Counted from the stretch's first letter, positions 30,832 through 39,871 are shown. The stretch: 64,000 nt of DNA from an uncultured beta proteobacterium (GCA_903934295.1 CAIZNI010000051.1:90228-154227), one strand, 5' to 3'. Translations and numbers: made by a program. The notes: generated from the sequence alone by a model not told the origin.

Positions 30832-32658
30832 TCAGACCGGGGCCTGATCCGGCTCCTGGGTCTGCTGCAGCGCCCACATCCGGGCGTAGGTGCCGCCGCT
30901 GGCGAGCAGCGCCTCGTGGCGGCCCTGCTCGACGATGCGACCTTCGTGGAGCACCAGGATCTGATCGGCATCGATGATCGTCGAGAGCCGATGCGCGATC
31001 ACCAGCGTGGTCCGGCCTGCGGCCACCCGGCGCAGCGCCTCCTGGATCGCCTGCTCATTGCGGCTGTCCAGCGCCGAGGTCGCCTCATCGAGGATCAGGA
31101 TCGGCGGGTTCTTCAGCAGCATCCGGGCGATCGCCACCCGCTGCTTCTCGCCGCCCGACAACTTCAGCCCGCGCTCGCCCACCGAGGTTTCATAGCCGTC
31201 GGGCAGGCTTTCGATGAAGGCATCGAGCTGGGCCGCGCGGGCTGCCGCGCGCACTTCCTCATCGCCGGCTTCCGGACGACCATAGGCGATGTTGTAGCGC
31301 AGCGTGTCGTTGAACAGCACCGTGTCCTGGGGCACGATGCCGACGGCCGCGCGCAGGCTCGCCTGGGTCACCCCGCGGATGTCCTGGCCGTCGATCAGGA
31401 TCCGGCCGCCGGTCACGTCGTAGAAGCGGAACATCAGCCGACCCAGGGTCGACTTGCCCGCACCGCTGGGGCCGACCACCGCGGTGGTGGTGCCCGGTGC
31501 GATCGAAAAGCTCACCTGCGACAGGATCGGGCGGCGCTCGTCGTAGTGAAAGCACACGTCGTCGAAACGGACCTGCGGTCCGGCGCTCGGGCGCAGCGCC
31601 ACCGCATTGGGCGCGTCATCGATCTCGCGGTTGGAGGCCATCAGCCCGAACATGCGCTCGAGATCGGTGAGCCCCTGCTTGATCTCGCGATAGAGCACGC
31701 CCAGGAAATTCAGTGGCACATACAGCTGGATCATGAAGCCGTTGACCAGCACCAGATCGCCCAGCGTCATGCGGCCCTCGGCCACGCCGACGGTGGCGCG
31801 CCAGACCATCAGCGTCACCGCGGTGGCGATGATCAGCGACTGGCCGGTGTTCAGCAGCGACAGCGAGGTCTGGCTGCGCAGCTTGGCCCGCTCATAGCGT
31901 TGCAGGGTCTCGTCGTAGCGGCGGGTCTCGAAGGCCTCGTTGCCGAAGTACTTGACGGTCTCGTAGTTGAGCAGCGAATCGATGGCCCGGGTGTTGGCCT
32001 TGGAGTCGAGCTCGTTCATGGTGCGCCGGAAGTGGGTACGCCATTCGGTGACCACGATGGTGAACACGATGTAGACCACCAGCGCCACGACGGTGATGCC
32101 GGCAAACCAGATCTCGTAGTTCAGGAACAGGTAGCCCAGCACCAGACCGATCTCCACCAGGGTGGGCAGGATGCTGTAGAGGGTGTAGCTCACCAGCGCC
32201 GAGATCGCGCGGGTGCCGCGCTCGATGTCGCGGGTCAGTCCCCCGGTCTGGCGCTCCAGGTGAAACCGCAGCGACAGCGCATGCAGGTGCTGGAAGACCT
32301 GCAGCGCCACCCGCCGGACCGCGCGCTCGGTGACCTTGGCGAAGATCAGCTCGCGCAACTCGGTGAACACGGTGTTCGACAGGCGCAGCGCGCCGTAGGC
32401 CATCACCAGCCCGATCGGCACCGCCAGCGCGAGTTGCCCCGCGGTGGTGCCCGGAGTGAGCGAGTCGACGATGCCCTTGAGCAGCACCGGCACGCCGACA
32501 TTGGCCGCCTTGGCGCCGACCATGCAGGTCAGCGCCAGCAGCACCCGCAGCCGGTATTCCCACAGGTAAGGCAGCAGGGTGCGGATGGTCTGCCAGTCGC
32601 CGCGGGTGGGGCGGCGGGCATCGGGGGCAGGCAGGGGAACGGAGGAGGCGGGTCGCAT
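30832..32658 (-). CDS. Atm1-type ABC exporter (fused permease and ATPase)
   Basis: This 608-residue half-transporter of the ABCB7/Atm1 group probably exports glutathione-linked metal or sulfur species across the inner membrane as a homodimer. The N-terminal membrane domain begins about residue 30, with six expected helices. The ATPase domain has Walker A VVGPSGAGKSTLGRL, signature KLSGGEKQRVAIARM, Walker B ILILDEATSALD and switch IAHRLSTI. The segment RAISALVSYTLYSILPTLVE is typical of bacterial Atm1 homologues. It is convergent with the lipoprotein gene and divergent from the receiver gene. Confidence 0.9.
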   Translation of the reverse strand: MRPASSVPLPAPDARRPTRGDWQTIRTLLPYLWEYRLRVLLALTCMVGAKAANVGVPVLLKGIVDSLTPGTTAGQLALAVPIGLVMAYGALRLSNTVFTELRELIFAKVTERAVRRVALQVFQHLHALSLRFHLERQTGGLTRDIERGTRAISALVSYTLYSILPTLVEIGLVLGYLFLNYEIWFAGITVVALVVYIVFTIVVTEWRTHFRRTMNELDSKANTRAIDSLLNYETVKYFGNEAFETRRYDETLQRYERAKLRSQTSLSLLNTGQSLIIATAVTLMVWRATVGVAEGRMTLGDLVLVNGFMIQLYVPLNFLGVLYREIKQGLTDLERMFGLMASNREIDDAPNAVALRPSAGPQVRFDDVCFHYDERRPILSQVSFSIAPGTTTAVVGPSGAGKSTLGRLMFRFYDVTGGRILIDGQDIRGVTQASLRAAVGIVPQDTVLFNDTLRYNIAYGRPEAGDEEVRAAARAAQLDAFIESLPDGYETSVGERGLKLSGGEKQRVAIARMLLKNPPILILDEATSALDSRNEQAIQEALRRVAAGRTTLVIAHRLSTIIDADQILVLHEGRIVEQGRHEALLASGGTYARMWALQQTQEPDQAPV

Positions 32659-32833
32659 CGGCCGATGCTAACAGGGGCCCCGCGCCGGCTCCTGCGCCGG
32701 GCCAAGCCAGGCAGTCGGGCCCCTCAGCCGGACGGATCGGCCGACGATTGCGTCAGATCAACACGGCCCGCCGGGGCGCCCGATAGAGTTCCTTGAAACA
32801 ACCAACAGCCCGAGCAATCAGGCGCGCAGGCCA

Positions 32834-33286
32834 ATGGACATGTTCATCATCGACGAGAAACCGACCTGCGCCACCACCCCCACCCGGCGGGTTCCCCGAC
32901 GCATCCTGGTGGCCGAGGACAACGCGCTCAACCGGCTGCTGATCCAGGCGATCCTGGAAGAAATGGGGCACCACGCCGATCTGGTCAACGACGGGCTCCA
33001 GGCGCTCGAGCAGGTGCAGGCAGCGGTCTATGACCTGGTGCTGATGGACATCCAGATGCCGCGCATGGATGGCCTGCAGGCGACCCGCGCCATCCGGGCG
33101 CTGGGCAACGGTCACGCCGACATTCCGATCGTCGCGCTGACCGCCAACGACATCATCGGCGACCGCGACAGCTGCCTGGCGGCGGGCTGCAACGGCCATT
33201 CCACCAAGCCGATCGACTTCGACCGGCTCGGCGATGAAATCGACCGGGTGTGCTCGCCCAGTCGGCGCGCGCGCCCGACTCCCTGA
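32834..33286 (+). CDS. stand-alone response-regulator receiver protein
   Basis: This 150-residue protein is a single CheY-like receiver with no output domain. The acidic pair is Glu28-Asp29 (ILVAEDNALN), the phosphoacceptor Asp72 is in LVLMDIQMPRMDG, Thr103 lies in IVALTAND and Lys125 in HSTKPIDF. All key residues are present. The sequence resembles receivers of hybrid kinases more than chemotaxis CheY. No histidine kinase is adjacent. The last residues (PSRRARPTP) run into a convergent gene remnant, so the natural C terminus may have been altered. Its partner and output are unknown. Confidence 0.88.
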   Translation: MDMFIIDEKPTCATTPTRRVPRRILVAEDNALNRLLIQAILEEMGHHADLVNDGLQALEQVQAAVYDLVLMDIQMPRMDGLQATRAIRALGNGHADIPIVALTANDIIGDRDSCLAAGCNGHSTKPIDFDRLGDEIDRVCSPSRRARPTP

Positions 33287-33440
33287 CGATCCTGGCCCAG
33301 CGGGTCATCTCGGCACGGATGCAGGCGGCGTATTCCTCCGGGGTGCTGCCCTTGTAGGGCACATGGGTCACCGACGGGGCGAGACCCGCCAGCGCAAGGA
33401 CGCCGAGCGCCCCGAGGGTGCGTCTGCGAATGCGGTTCAT
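33261..33440 (-). pseudogene. collapsed TctC/Bug periplasmic binding protein gene
   Basis: The frame reads MNRIRRRTLGALGVLALAGL (signal peptide), then APSVTHVPYKGS, then TPEEYAACIRAEMTRWARIV and RESGARAD. THVPYKG is a central motif of Bug/TctC receptors and STPEEYAACIRAEM...SGARAD is their extreme C terminus. A normal Bug protein is about 320 residues, so over 250 codons have been lost in frame, probably in two deletions. The expected stop is also missing, and the frame runs on into the antisense of the receiver gene. It cannot make a working binding protein. Confidence 0.75.
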
Positions 33441-33500
33441 GAGTCGGACTCCGGCCGGAAAACCGGCGGATGGCAGCACCGGGCCTCGCGGCCCCGACGC

Positions 33501-34670
33501 TCAACCGTGCCGGTGACGCGCCATCAGCTGACGCTGCGCGCGCGGATCGATGTTCACCCGGCTCAGGTCGCCACGCACCTGAGGCAGCGCCAGCAGGCGC
33601 CGATCCATCACCCGGAACCAGAGTGCCGGCAGGCAGGCGATCGGGAACATGCCGAAATAGCCGCTGGGCAGTTGCGGCAGCTCGGAAAAATGGCGCAGCG
33701 CCTGGTAGCGCCGCGAGGGGTTCGCGTGATGGTCGGAGTGGCGCTGCAGATGGAACAACACCAGATTGCTGGCCCGGTGATTGGCATTCCAGGAGTGATG
33801 CGGCTTGGGCGACTCGTAGGTACCGTCGGGGCGCCGCTCGCGCAGCAGTCCGTAGTGCTCGACATAGTTGGCCATGGTGAGCTGCCACCAGGCCGCCAGG
33901 TTGTGGACGAGCAGGAACGGCAGCATCAACCAGCCGAAGGCCGCCACCAGGGCGGACTGCAGCAGCAGGCTGACCGCGTAGGACTGCAGGATGGTGTTGC
34001 CCGGGCTCCAGCGGGCGCGACCGGCGGCGGCCAGCCGCTGCGCCTCCAGCCGCCAGGCCCGCGCGATGCCGCCGGGCAACTCGCGCAGCGCAAAACGATA
34101 GAGACTTTCGCCCATCCGTGCGCTGGCGCAGTCCTCGGGGGTCGAGACCCAGCGATGGTGTCCACGGCCGTGCTCGACGGTGAAATGGCCGTAGGCCGGC
34201 ACCGCCAGCACCAGCCGCGCCAGCCACTGCTCCGCTCGGCCGTGCTTGTGGCCCAGTTCATGGCCGGTGTTCAGGCCGAGCCCGGATCCGACGCCCGCCA
34301 CCACCGCCAGCAGCAGCACCGCCCACCCGGACAGGGGCTGGGTACCGGCCCATGCCGCGCAGCCGATCAGCGAGATGAAATGCATCGGGACCGCCAGCCA
34401 GGTCAGCCACCGGTAGTAGCGATCGTCCTGCAGGCCCGGCACAGCCGAATCGGGGGGGTTGTCCTCGTCCTCGCCGAGGATCGCGTCGAGCACCGGAACC
34501 AGCCCGTAGCTGAGCAGCAGCGGCAGACCCAGCAGGATCTCGCGACCGGTGAGCGCATGGGCGGCGACGCCCACCAGTGGCAGCAGTGCGAAGGCGGGCG
34601 ACAGCAGCCACCAGGCGCGCTTGCGGTCGCGCCAGACCGGCGCCGGCTGGCGATGCGCGGCAGCGGTCAT
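33501..34670 (-). CDS. alkB: alkane 1-monooxygenase (AlkB type)
   Basis: This is an integral-membrane di-iron hydroxylase that oxidises the terminal carbon of n-alkanes with rubredoxin as electron donor. The 389-residue protein has several membrane helices. The histidine boxes are NTGHELGHKHG, EHGRGHHRWVSTPEDCASAR, NYVEHYGL and LQRHSDHHANPSRRYQALR, all hallmark AlkB motifs. Its ATG overlaps the stop of the SGNH hydrolase gene as ATGA, so the two are translationally coupled. Rubredoxin and rubredoxin reductase genes are not in the window. The longer frame upstream is rejected. Confidence 0.93.
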   Translation of the reverse strand: MTAAAHRQPAPVWRDRKRAWWLLSPAFALLPLVGVAAHALTGREILLGLPLLLSYGLVPVLDAILGEDEDNPPDSAVPGLQDDRYYRWLTWLAVPMHFISLIGCAAWAGTQPLSGWAVLLLAVVAGVGSGLGLNTGHELGHKHGRAEQWLARLVLAVPAYGHFTVEHGRGHHRWVSTPEDCASARMGESLYRFALRELPGGIARAWRLEAQRLAAAGRARWSPGNTILQSYAVSLLLQSALVAAFGWLMLPFLLVHNLAAWWQLTMANYVEHYGLLRERRPDGTYESPKPHHSWNANHRASNLVLFHLQRHSDHHANPSRRYQALRHFSELPQLPSGYFGMFPIACLPALWFRVMDRRLLALPQVRGDLSRVNIDPRAQRQLMARHRHG

Positions 34671-35428
34671 GCCGGTTCTCCGACGACGGCGGGGCGCGGG
34701 GTGACGATGCCCGGGATCTGCGCCACCGCCTGCGCCAGCAGCGCGCCCCACAGACGGTGGCCCTGCGGCCCCGGGTGAAAACCGTCGCTGGCCATCAGCC
34801 CCTCGCCCTCGAGGTCCGGGATCGGCAGGTGGCTCATCGCCGGATCGGCGGCGACCCAGCGGGCCAGCGCGGTGTCGAGCCGCCGCGCCCGGGCGCCGAG
34901 GTAGGCGCGCAAGGGATCGGGCAGGACCGGGAAGCGGTGCATCGGCGGCAGGCCCGACCAGACGATGCGCGCCGCCGGCGCCGCGCCGGCCAGCAGGCCG
35001 CGCAGCGCCTGCAGGTCGCTCAGCCAGCCGCCGACCGGACGGCGGGCGGTCACGTCATTGACCCCGACCACGATCACCGCGACATCGAAGGCCGGCGCGT
35101 CGGCGGACCACTCGGCGCGCAAGGTCGCGAGCAGGTCCGACGCGGTCAAACCGGTTCGAGCGACCAGGCGCCAGCTCACCGCCCGATTCAGGCGCGCGGC
35201 AAGCAGGGCCGGAAACCGCCCGGCCATCGCGTCCTGAAGACACCGCACACCGACACCGGCCGCCGACGAGTCGCCGGCGATCAGCACCCGCAGCGCCGGT
35301 CCGCCCCGACCGGCCACGCCCTCGCGCGGACCCGCCGCCTCCGGCAGCAGCGGCGTGATCCGGCGCACCCGCCGGCCCTGGAGCATCAGCAGCGGCGCGA
35401 GAGCGAGATCGAAGAGCAGAGGACTCAT
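34667..35428 (-). CDS. SGNH/GDSL-type hydrolase
   Basis: This 253-residue esterase-type protein has block I VLIAGDSSAAGVGV with Ser nucleophile, block III VGVNDVTARR and block V SDGFHPGPQGH with the catalytic Asp and His. An N-terminal hydrophobic stretch (LLFDLALAPLLMLQG) may be a signal anchor. It starts at ATG 35426-35428; upstream the frame enters tandem repeats and is not coding. Coupled to alkB by a 4-nt overlap, it may supply or process fatty esters, but the substrate cannot be told. Confidence 0.85.
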   Translation of the reverse strand: MSPLLFDLALAPLLMLQGRRVRRITPLLPEAAGPREGVAGRGGPALRVLIAGDSSAAGVGVRCLQDAMAGRFPALLAARLNRAVSWRLVARTGLTASDLLATLRAEWSADAPAFDVAVIVVGVNDVTARRPVGGWLSDLQALRGLLAGAAPAARIVWSGLPPMHRFPVLPDPLRAYLGARARRLDTALARWVAADPAMSHLPIPDLEGEGLMASDGFHPGPQGHRLWGALLAQAVAQIPGIVTPRPAVVGEPA

Positions 35429-35450
35429 GACGGGATCGTAACGCGGCTGG

Positions 35451-35544
35451 CGCGCGAAGGGATCGGCGAAGGGATCGGCGAAGGGACGCGCGAAGGGGAA
35501 ACCCCCGCCGAAGCCGGTGCCGCGCGATGGGCCGCGCGATGGGC
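35451..35544. repeat. two 12-bp tandem repeats upstream of the SGNH gene
   Basis: Four 12-bp units of the type TCGGCGAAGGGA / CGCGCGAAGGGA occupy 35451-35498. Two perfect units CGCGCGATGGGC follow at 35521-35544. They fill the gap between the thiolase stop and the SGNH start. Confidence 0.85.
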
Positions 35545-35573
35545 CGCCGCGAGAGCGGCCCTCCGAGAGGCCC

Positions 35574-36803
35574 TCAGAGCCGCTCCAGAATTCCCGCTGC
35601 GCCCATGCCGGTCCCCACGCACATGGTGACCATGCCGTAGCGCAACTGCCGGCGGCGCAGCGCATGAACCACCGTCGCGGCGCGGATCGCGCCGGTGGCG
35701 CCCAGCGGATGGCCCAGCGCGATCGCGCCACCCAACGGGTTGACCCGCGCCGGGTCGAGGTCGAGTTCCCGGATTACCGCCAGCGACTGGGCGGCAAAGG
35801 CTTCGTTCAGCTCGATCCAGTCGAGGTCTTCCTGCCTGAGCCCGGCGCTGCGCAACGCCGCCGGTATCGCCTCCTTCGGCCCGATGCCCATGATGTCGGG
35901 CGGCACGCCGCGTACCGCGAAGGACACGAAACGCGCCAGCGGCGTGAGCGAGAACTGGCGCAGGATGCGCTCGCTCACCACGATCAGCGCACCGGCGCCA
36001 TCCGACGTCTGCGAACTGTTGCCGGCGGTCACCGTGCCCAGGCCGGTCGGCTTGCCGGTGGTGTCGCGCGGCACCGCGAACGCGGCGCGCAGGCCCGCCA
36101 GCGCGGCCAGCGTGGTGTCGGCGCGCGGTCCCTCATCGAGCGAGACGGTCCGGGCGCGGGTCACCACTTCGCCCGATGCCAGGTCGGCCGCGCGCCCGGT
36201 CACCTCGACCGGGGTGATCTCGTCGGCGAATTCGCCTGCCTGCTGCGCCGCCAGCGCCCGACGGTGCGACTCGAGGGCGAACGCATCCTGCGCCTCCCGA
36301 TCGACCTTCCAGCGCTGGGCCACGCGTTCGGCGGTCAGGCCCATGCCGTAGGCGATGCCCAGATTCTCGTCGCGGGCGAACACCTGCGGGTTGATCGAGG
36401 GACTGTTGCCCATCATCGGCACGAGGCTCATCGACTCGGCGCCGGCGGCGATCATCACATCGGCCTCGCCCACCCGGATGCGGTCGGCGGCCATCGCCAG
36501 CGCGGTCAGGCCCGAGGCGCAGAACCGATTGACGGTGACGCCGCCGACGCTGGCCGGCAGCCCGGCCAGCAGCACTGCGATGCGCGCCATGTTCAGGCCC
36601 TGCTCGGCCTCCGGAATCGCGCAACCGACGATCGCATCCTCAATGGTGGCCGGATCGAGCCCGGGCACCTGCGCCAGCGCGCCGCGGATCGCGTGCACCA
36701 GCAGGTCGTCGGGGCGGGTGTGGCGGAACATGCCGCGCGGCGCCTTGCCGACCGGGGTTCGGGTGGCGGCGACGATGTAGGCGTCCTGGAGTTGCTTGCT
36801 CAT
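35574..36803 (-). CDS. fadA: acetyl-CoA C-acyltransferase (thiolase, beta-oxidation)
   Basis: This thiolase cleaves 3-ketoacyl-CoA in the last step of beta-oxidation. The 409-residue protein has the nucleophile Cys in TVNRFCASGLTALAMAADRI, the His in GGAIALGHPLGATGAIRA and the second Cys in MVTMCVGTGMGAAG. The N terminus DAYIVAATRTPVGKAPRGMF is typical. It follows the dehydrogenase/hydratase gene by 16 nt, and together with the upstream acyl-CoA dehydrogenase forms one operon. Biosynthetic use cannot be fully excluded, but the neighbours indicate degradation. Confidence 0.93.
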   Translation of the reverse strand: MSKQLQDAYIVAATRTPVGKAPRGMFRHTRPDDLLVHAIRGALAQVPGLDPATIEDAIVGCAIPEAEQGLNMARIAVLLAGLPASVGGVTVNRFCASGLTALAMAADRIRVGEADVMIAAGAESMSLVPMMGNSPSINPQVFARDENLGIAYGMGLTAERVAQRWKVDREAQDAFALESHRRALAAQQAGEFADEITPVEVTGRAADLASGEVVTRARTVSLDEGPRADTTLAALAGLRAAFAVPRDTTGKPTGLGTVTAGNSSQTSDGAGALIVVSERILRQFSLTPLARFVSFAVRGVPPDIMGIGPKEAIPAALRSAGLRQEDLDWIELNEAFAAQSLAVIRELDLDPARVNPLGGAIALGHPLGATGAIRAATVVHALRRRQLRYGMVTMCVGTGMGAAGILERL

Positions 36804-36819
36804 GGTGTTTTCCTTCGCC

Positions 36820-39228
36820 TCAGTTGCGAACCGGCTTGCCGGTCTGCATCATTCCCATGATCCGTTCCTGGGTCCTGGGATGGGTGAGCAAGCCGGTGAA
36901 GGCGCGACGCTCGAGCCCCATGATCCATTCCTCATCGACCATCGTGCCGGCATCGACATCGCCCCCGCACATCACCTCGGCAATCGTGCGCCCCAGCAGG
37001 AAATCGTGGGCCGAGATGAAACCGCCGTCGCGCATGTTCACCAGCTGCGCAGTGAGGGTGGCGATGCCGGCGCGCCCGGCGACCGGAAACAGCGCGCGGC
37101 GCGGCGCGCGCCAGCCGGCGTCATGCATCGCGCGCGCCTCGCGCACCGCGGCATACAACAGCTCGTGGCGATTGAGCACGATCCGGTCGCCCTCGACCAG
37201 CCAGCCCATCGCACGCGCCTCGATCGCCGACTTCGACACCTGCGCGGTGCCGGCGGCCGTCACATACTTGATCAGGAAAGCGAGCAGCTGGGCGGTGGGC
37301 GCGGCCCGCGACTCCTCGGCGGCGCGGCGCGCGCCGTAGGTCAGACCGCCAGCGCCCGGCACCAGGCCCACCCCGACCTCGACCAGGCCGATGTAGCTTT
37401 CCAGGTACGCGATCCGGCGCGCGCAATGCACCGCCAGCTCGCAGCCGCCGCCCAGCGCCAGGCCGGCGATCGCCGCCACCGTGGGCACCTGCGCATAGCG
37501 CAGGCGCAGCATCGCCTGCTGCAGCTTGCGCTCCTCGGCTTCGATCGCCTTGGCACCACCGGACATGAACACCGGCAGCATCGCCTGCAGATCGGCCCCG
37601 GCCGAGAACGGGTCGTCGGGCGACCAGATCACCAGGCCCTGATAGCTCGGCTGCGCCAGGTCGATCGCGCGCAGCAGGCCGGCGATCACACCGGGCCCGA
37701 TCGTGTGCATCTTGGTGCGGATCGAGGCGATCAGCACCTCGTCCAGTCCCGGCTCGGCCAGGGTCCAGACACGGATCGATTCGTCCTCGAAAACCGTCTG
37801 CCCGCCGCGATGGCCATCGGGCGCCGCGGCGCCGGCCACCGACACCGGAAACACCTGGCGCCGGTAGACCGGATGCGCGGCCACCGGTACGAAGGCGGCG
37901 GCCTTCGCGCTCCACGAGCCCTCGGGCTGGTGCACCCCGCCCCGGTCGGCCACCGGGCCCCGGGTGACCCAGTCGGGCAGCGGTACCGCCGCCAGCGCCA
38001 GGCCCTGCTCGATGTCCTGCGCGATCCATTGCGCCACCTGCAGCCAGCCCGCCTGCTGCCAGGCCTCGAAGGGGCCCTGCTCGGCGGCGAAACCGAAGCG
38101 CATCGCCAGATCGACATCGCGGGCACTGTCGGCGATCTCCGCCAGCTTGAGCGCGGCGTAATGCCAGCCATCGCGCAGCACCGCCCAGACGAAGCGGGCC
38201 TGCGGGTTGGTCGACTCGCGCAGCAGCCGCAGTCGCTCGGCCGGATCCTTCTTTTTCAGGATGCGCGCCACCGTCTCGTCGGCCTTGCCCCCGGCCGGCA
38301 GGTAGCCGCCGCCGGCCGGATCGAAACGCAGGATCGCCTTGCCGTCCTTGCGATAGAAACCGGCGCCGGTCTTGCTGCCCAGCGCGCCGGCGGCGATCAG
38401 GGCGGCGAAGGCGGGCGGTGTGTCGTAGAGCGGACGGAAAGGATCATCGGGCAACTGATCCTGCATGGTCTTCATCACATGCCCGATGGTGTCCAGGCCC
38501 ACGATGTCGGCGGTTCGGAAGGTCCCCGAACTGGCGCGGCCCAGCTTGCTGCCGGTCAGGTCGTCGACCACGTCGACGGTCAGTCCGAAGCGCTCGGCCT
38601 CACGCACCGTGGCGAACATCTGAAAGGTACCGATCCGGTTGGCGATGAAATTCGGTGTGTCGCGGGCCCGCACGCAGCCCTTGCCCAGCGTGGTGGTGAG
38701 GAAGGTCTCCAGGCGATCCAGCACGCCGGGGGCGGTGTCGGGCGTGGCGATGAGTTCTACCAGGTGCATGTAGCGCGGCGGATTGAAGAAGTGCACGCCG
38801 CAGAAACGCGCCCGCAGTCCTTCGGGCATCCCCTGGGCCAGGGCGCTGATCGACAGCCCCGAGGTGTTGCTGCCGAACAGCGCATCGTCGCGCACGAACG
38901 GCGCCACCCGGCGGTACAGGTCGTGCTTCCAGTCCAGGCGCTCGGCGATCGCCTCGATCACCAGGTCGCATTCGCCCAGGCGGGCGAGGTCGTCGTCGTA
39001 ATTGGCCGCTTCGATCGCGCCCGCCAGATCCGGGTGGCCAAGCGGCGCCGGGCTCATCCGCTTGAGCGCTTCGATGGCGCGCTGCGCGATGCCGCTGGCC
39101 GGCCCCTCGCGCGCCGGCAGATCGAACAGGATCGCCGGCACGCCGGCGTTGACCAGATGGGCGGCGATCTGCGCCCCCATCACGCCGGCGCCCAGCACCG
39201 CGACTTTTCCAACCCTGAATGCGCTCAT
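36820..39228 (-). CDS. 3-hydroxyacyl-CoA dehydrogenase / enoyl-CoA hydratase fusion
   Basis: This two-step beta-oxidation enzyme has 802 residues. The dehydrogenase comes first (VAVLGAGVMGAQIAAHLVNA near residue 8, SNTSGLSISALAQGMP, FCGVHFFNPPRYMHLVELI). A crotonase domain lies at the C terminus (LALGGGCELAVHCARRIAY and VEVGVGLVPGAGGLTYGAR). This order is reversed relative to E. coli FadB. The start MSAFRVGKVAVLG follows an AAGGAG ribosome site; the longer frame is rejected. It lies 10 nt after the DUF2147 gene. Confidence 0.93.
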   Translation of the reverse strand: MSAFRVGKVAVLGAGVMGAQIAAHLVNAGVPAILFDLPAREGPASGIAQRAIEALKRMSPAPLGHPDLAGAIEAANYDDDLARLGECDLVIEAIAERLDWKHDLYRRVAPFVRDDALFGSNTSGLSISALAQGMPEGLRARFCGVHFFNPPRYMHLVELIATPDTAPGVLDRLETFLTTTLGKGCVRARDTPNFIANRIGTFQMFATVREAERFGLTVDVVDDLTGSKLGRASSGTFRTADIVGLDTIGHVMKTMQDQLPDDPFRPLYDTPPAFAALIAAGALGSKTGAGFYRKDGKAILRFDPAGGGYLPAGGKADETVARILKKKDPAERLRLLRESTNPQARFVWAVLRDGWHYAALKLAEIADSARDVDLAMRFGFAAEQGPFEAWQQAGWLQVAQWIAQDIEQGLALAAVPLPDWVTRGPVADRGGVHQPEGSWSAKAAAFVPVAAHPVYRRQVFPVSVAGAAAPDGHRGGQTVFEDESIRVWTLAEPGLDEVLIASIRTKMHTIGPGVIAGLLRAIDLAQPSYQGLVIWSPDDPFSAGADLQAMLPVFMSGGAKAIEAEERKLQQAMLRLRYAQVPTVAAIAGLALGGGCELAVHCARRIAYLESYIGLVEVGVGLVPGAGGLTYGARRAAEESRAAPTAQLLAFLIKYVTAAGTAQVSKSAIEARAMGWLVEGDRIVLNRHELLYAAVREARAMHDAGWRAPRRALFPVAGRAGIATLTAQLVNMRDGGFISAHDFLLGRTIAEVMCGGDVDAGTMVDEEWIMGLERRAFTGLLTHPRTQERIMGMMQTGKPVRN

Positions 39229-39238
39229 GCGAATCTCC

Positions 39239-39793
39239 TTATTCTTCCCGTTGCCAGGTCTGGGTGCGGCCCAGCATCGGCGCACCGATGTAGCCGCGCA
39301 CCTCGAGGCGGCGACCGCCGTCGGTGAGCTTCAGGCGACTGCGATAGACCTTGCCGTTATTCGGATCGAGGATGTGCCCGCCGTCCCAGTGATCGCGGTC
39401 GCGCTTCATCCCCTCGATGATCGTCATGCCCAGCACCGGGCGCCCCTTGCGATCGTCGGTGCAGAGGTCGCAGCGGGCATCGGCCCTGTCGGTCAGGATC
39501 CGCTCGATGCGCCCGGTCAGCACGCCGTCCTTCTCGACCATCCGCACCAGCGCCTTGGCTTGCCGGGTCTCGTCGTCGACGGTCTTCCAGAGGCCAACCG
39601 GCGAGGCGTCGGCCTGGGCGAAAGCCGGCGACATCGCGCAGGCGAGCGCCGCGCCGGCGGCAAGGGCGAACGACCGCGCGGCGCGGTGCAGGCCAAGCGT
39701 CATGCGCTCGAGAGCAAGCGTGCTGCACTCGAAGCCAAGCGTGCCGCCGATCGGGATGGGCGCTCGGCGCGCGGGAACGATCAGGCGATTCAT
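39239..39793 (-). CDS. DUF2147 secreted protein in the beta-oxidation operon
   Basis: This 184-residue DUF2147 protein has the family features PVGLWKTVDDETRQAKALVR, CDLCTDDRKGRPVLGMTIIE, WDGGHILDPNNGKVYRSRL and EVRGYIGAPMLGRTQTW. The hydrophobic segment SFALAAGAALACAMSPAFA (residues 41-59) is a signal peptide, so it is probably periplasmic. Two starts are possible. ATG at 39791-39793 has a strong GAGGAG site but gives a long N-region with 21-bp repeats. ATG at 39701-39703 gives a normal signal peptide but has no ribosome site. The role in fatty acid use is unknown. Confidence 0.82.
   Translation of the reverse strand: MNRLIVPARRAPIPIGGTLGFECSTLALERMTLGLHRAARSFALAAGAALACAMSPAFAQADASPVGLWKTVDDETRQAKALVRMVEKDGVLTGRIERILTDRADARCDLCTDDRKGRPVLGMTIIEGMKRDRDHWDGGHILDPNNGKVYRSRLKLTDGGRRLEVRGYIGAPMLGRTQTWQREE
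39692..39742. repeat. 21-bp imperfect tandem repeat near the DUF2147 start
   Basis: The core CCAAGCGT / GCAAGCGT recurs at exactly 21-bp spacing (ending at 39700, 39721 and 39742). It encodes three heptads, TLGFECS, TLALERM and TLGLHRA, between the two possible start codons. Confidence 0.7.
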
Positions 39794-39871
39794 GAGACGG
39801 CTCCTCGGATAACCGGCGGCGTGCGGCCAGGGACGGTCGGGTGCGGGTGATCGGGGTACGGTGGCGAGGCC

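Noticed and set aside
33153..33260. C-terminal extension of the Bug remnant
   Set aside because: This part of the frame is antisense to the receiver gene and has no Bug similarity; it reflects loss of the stop codon.
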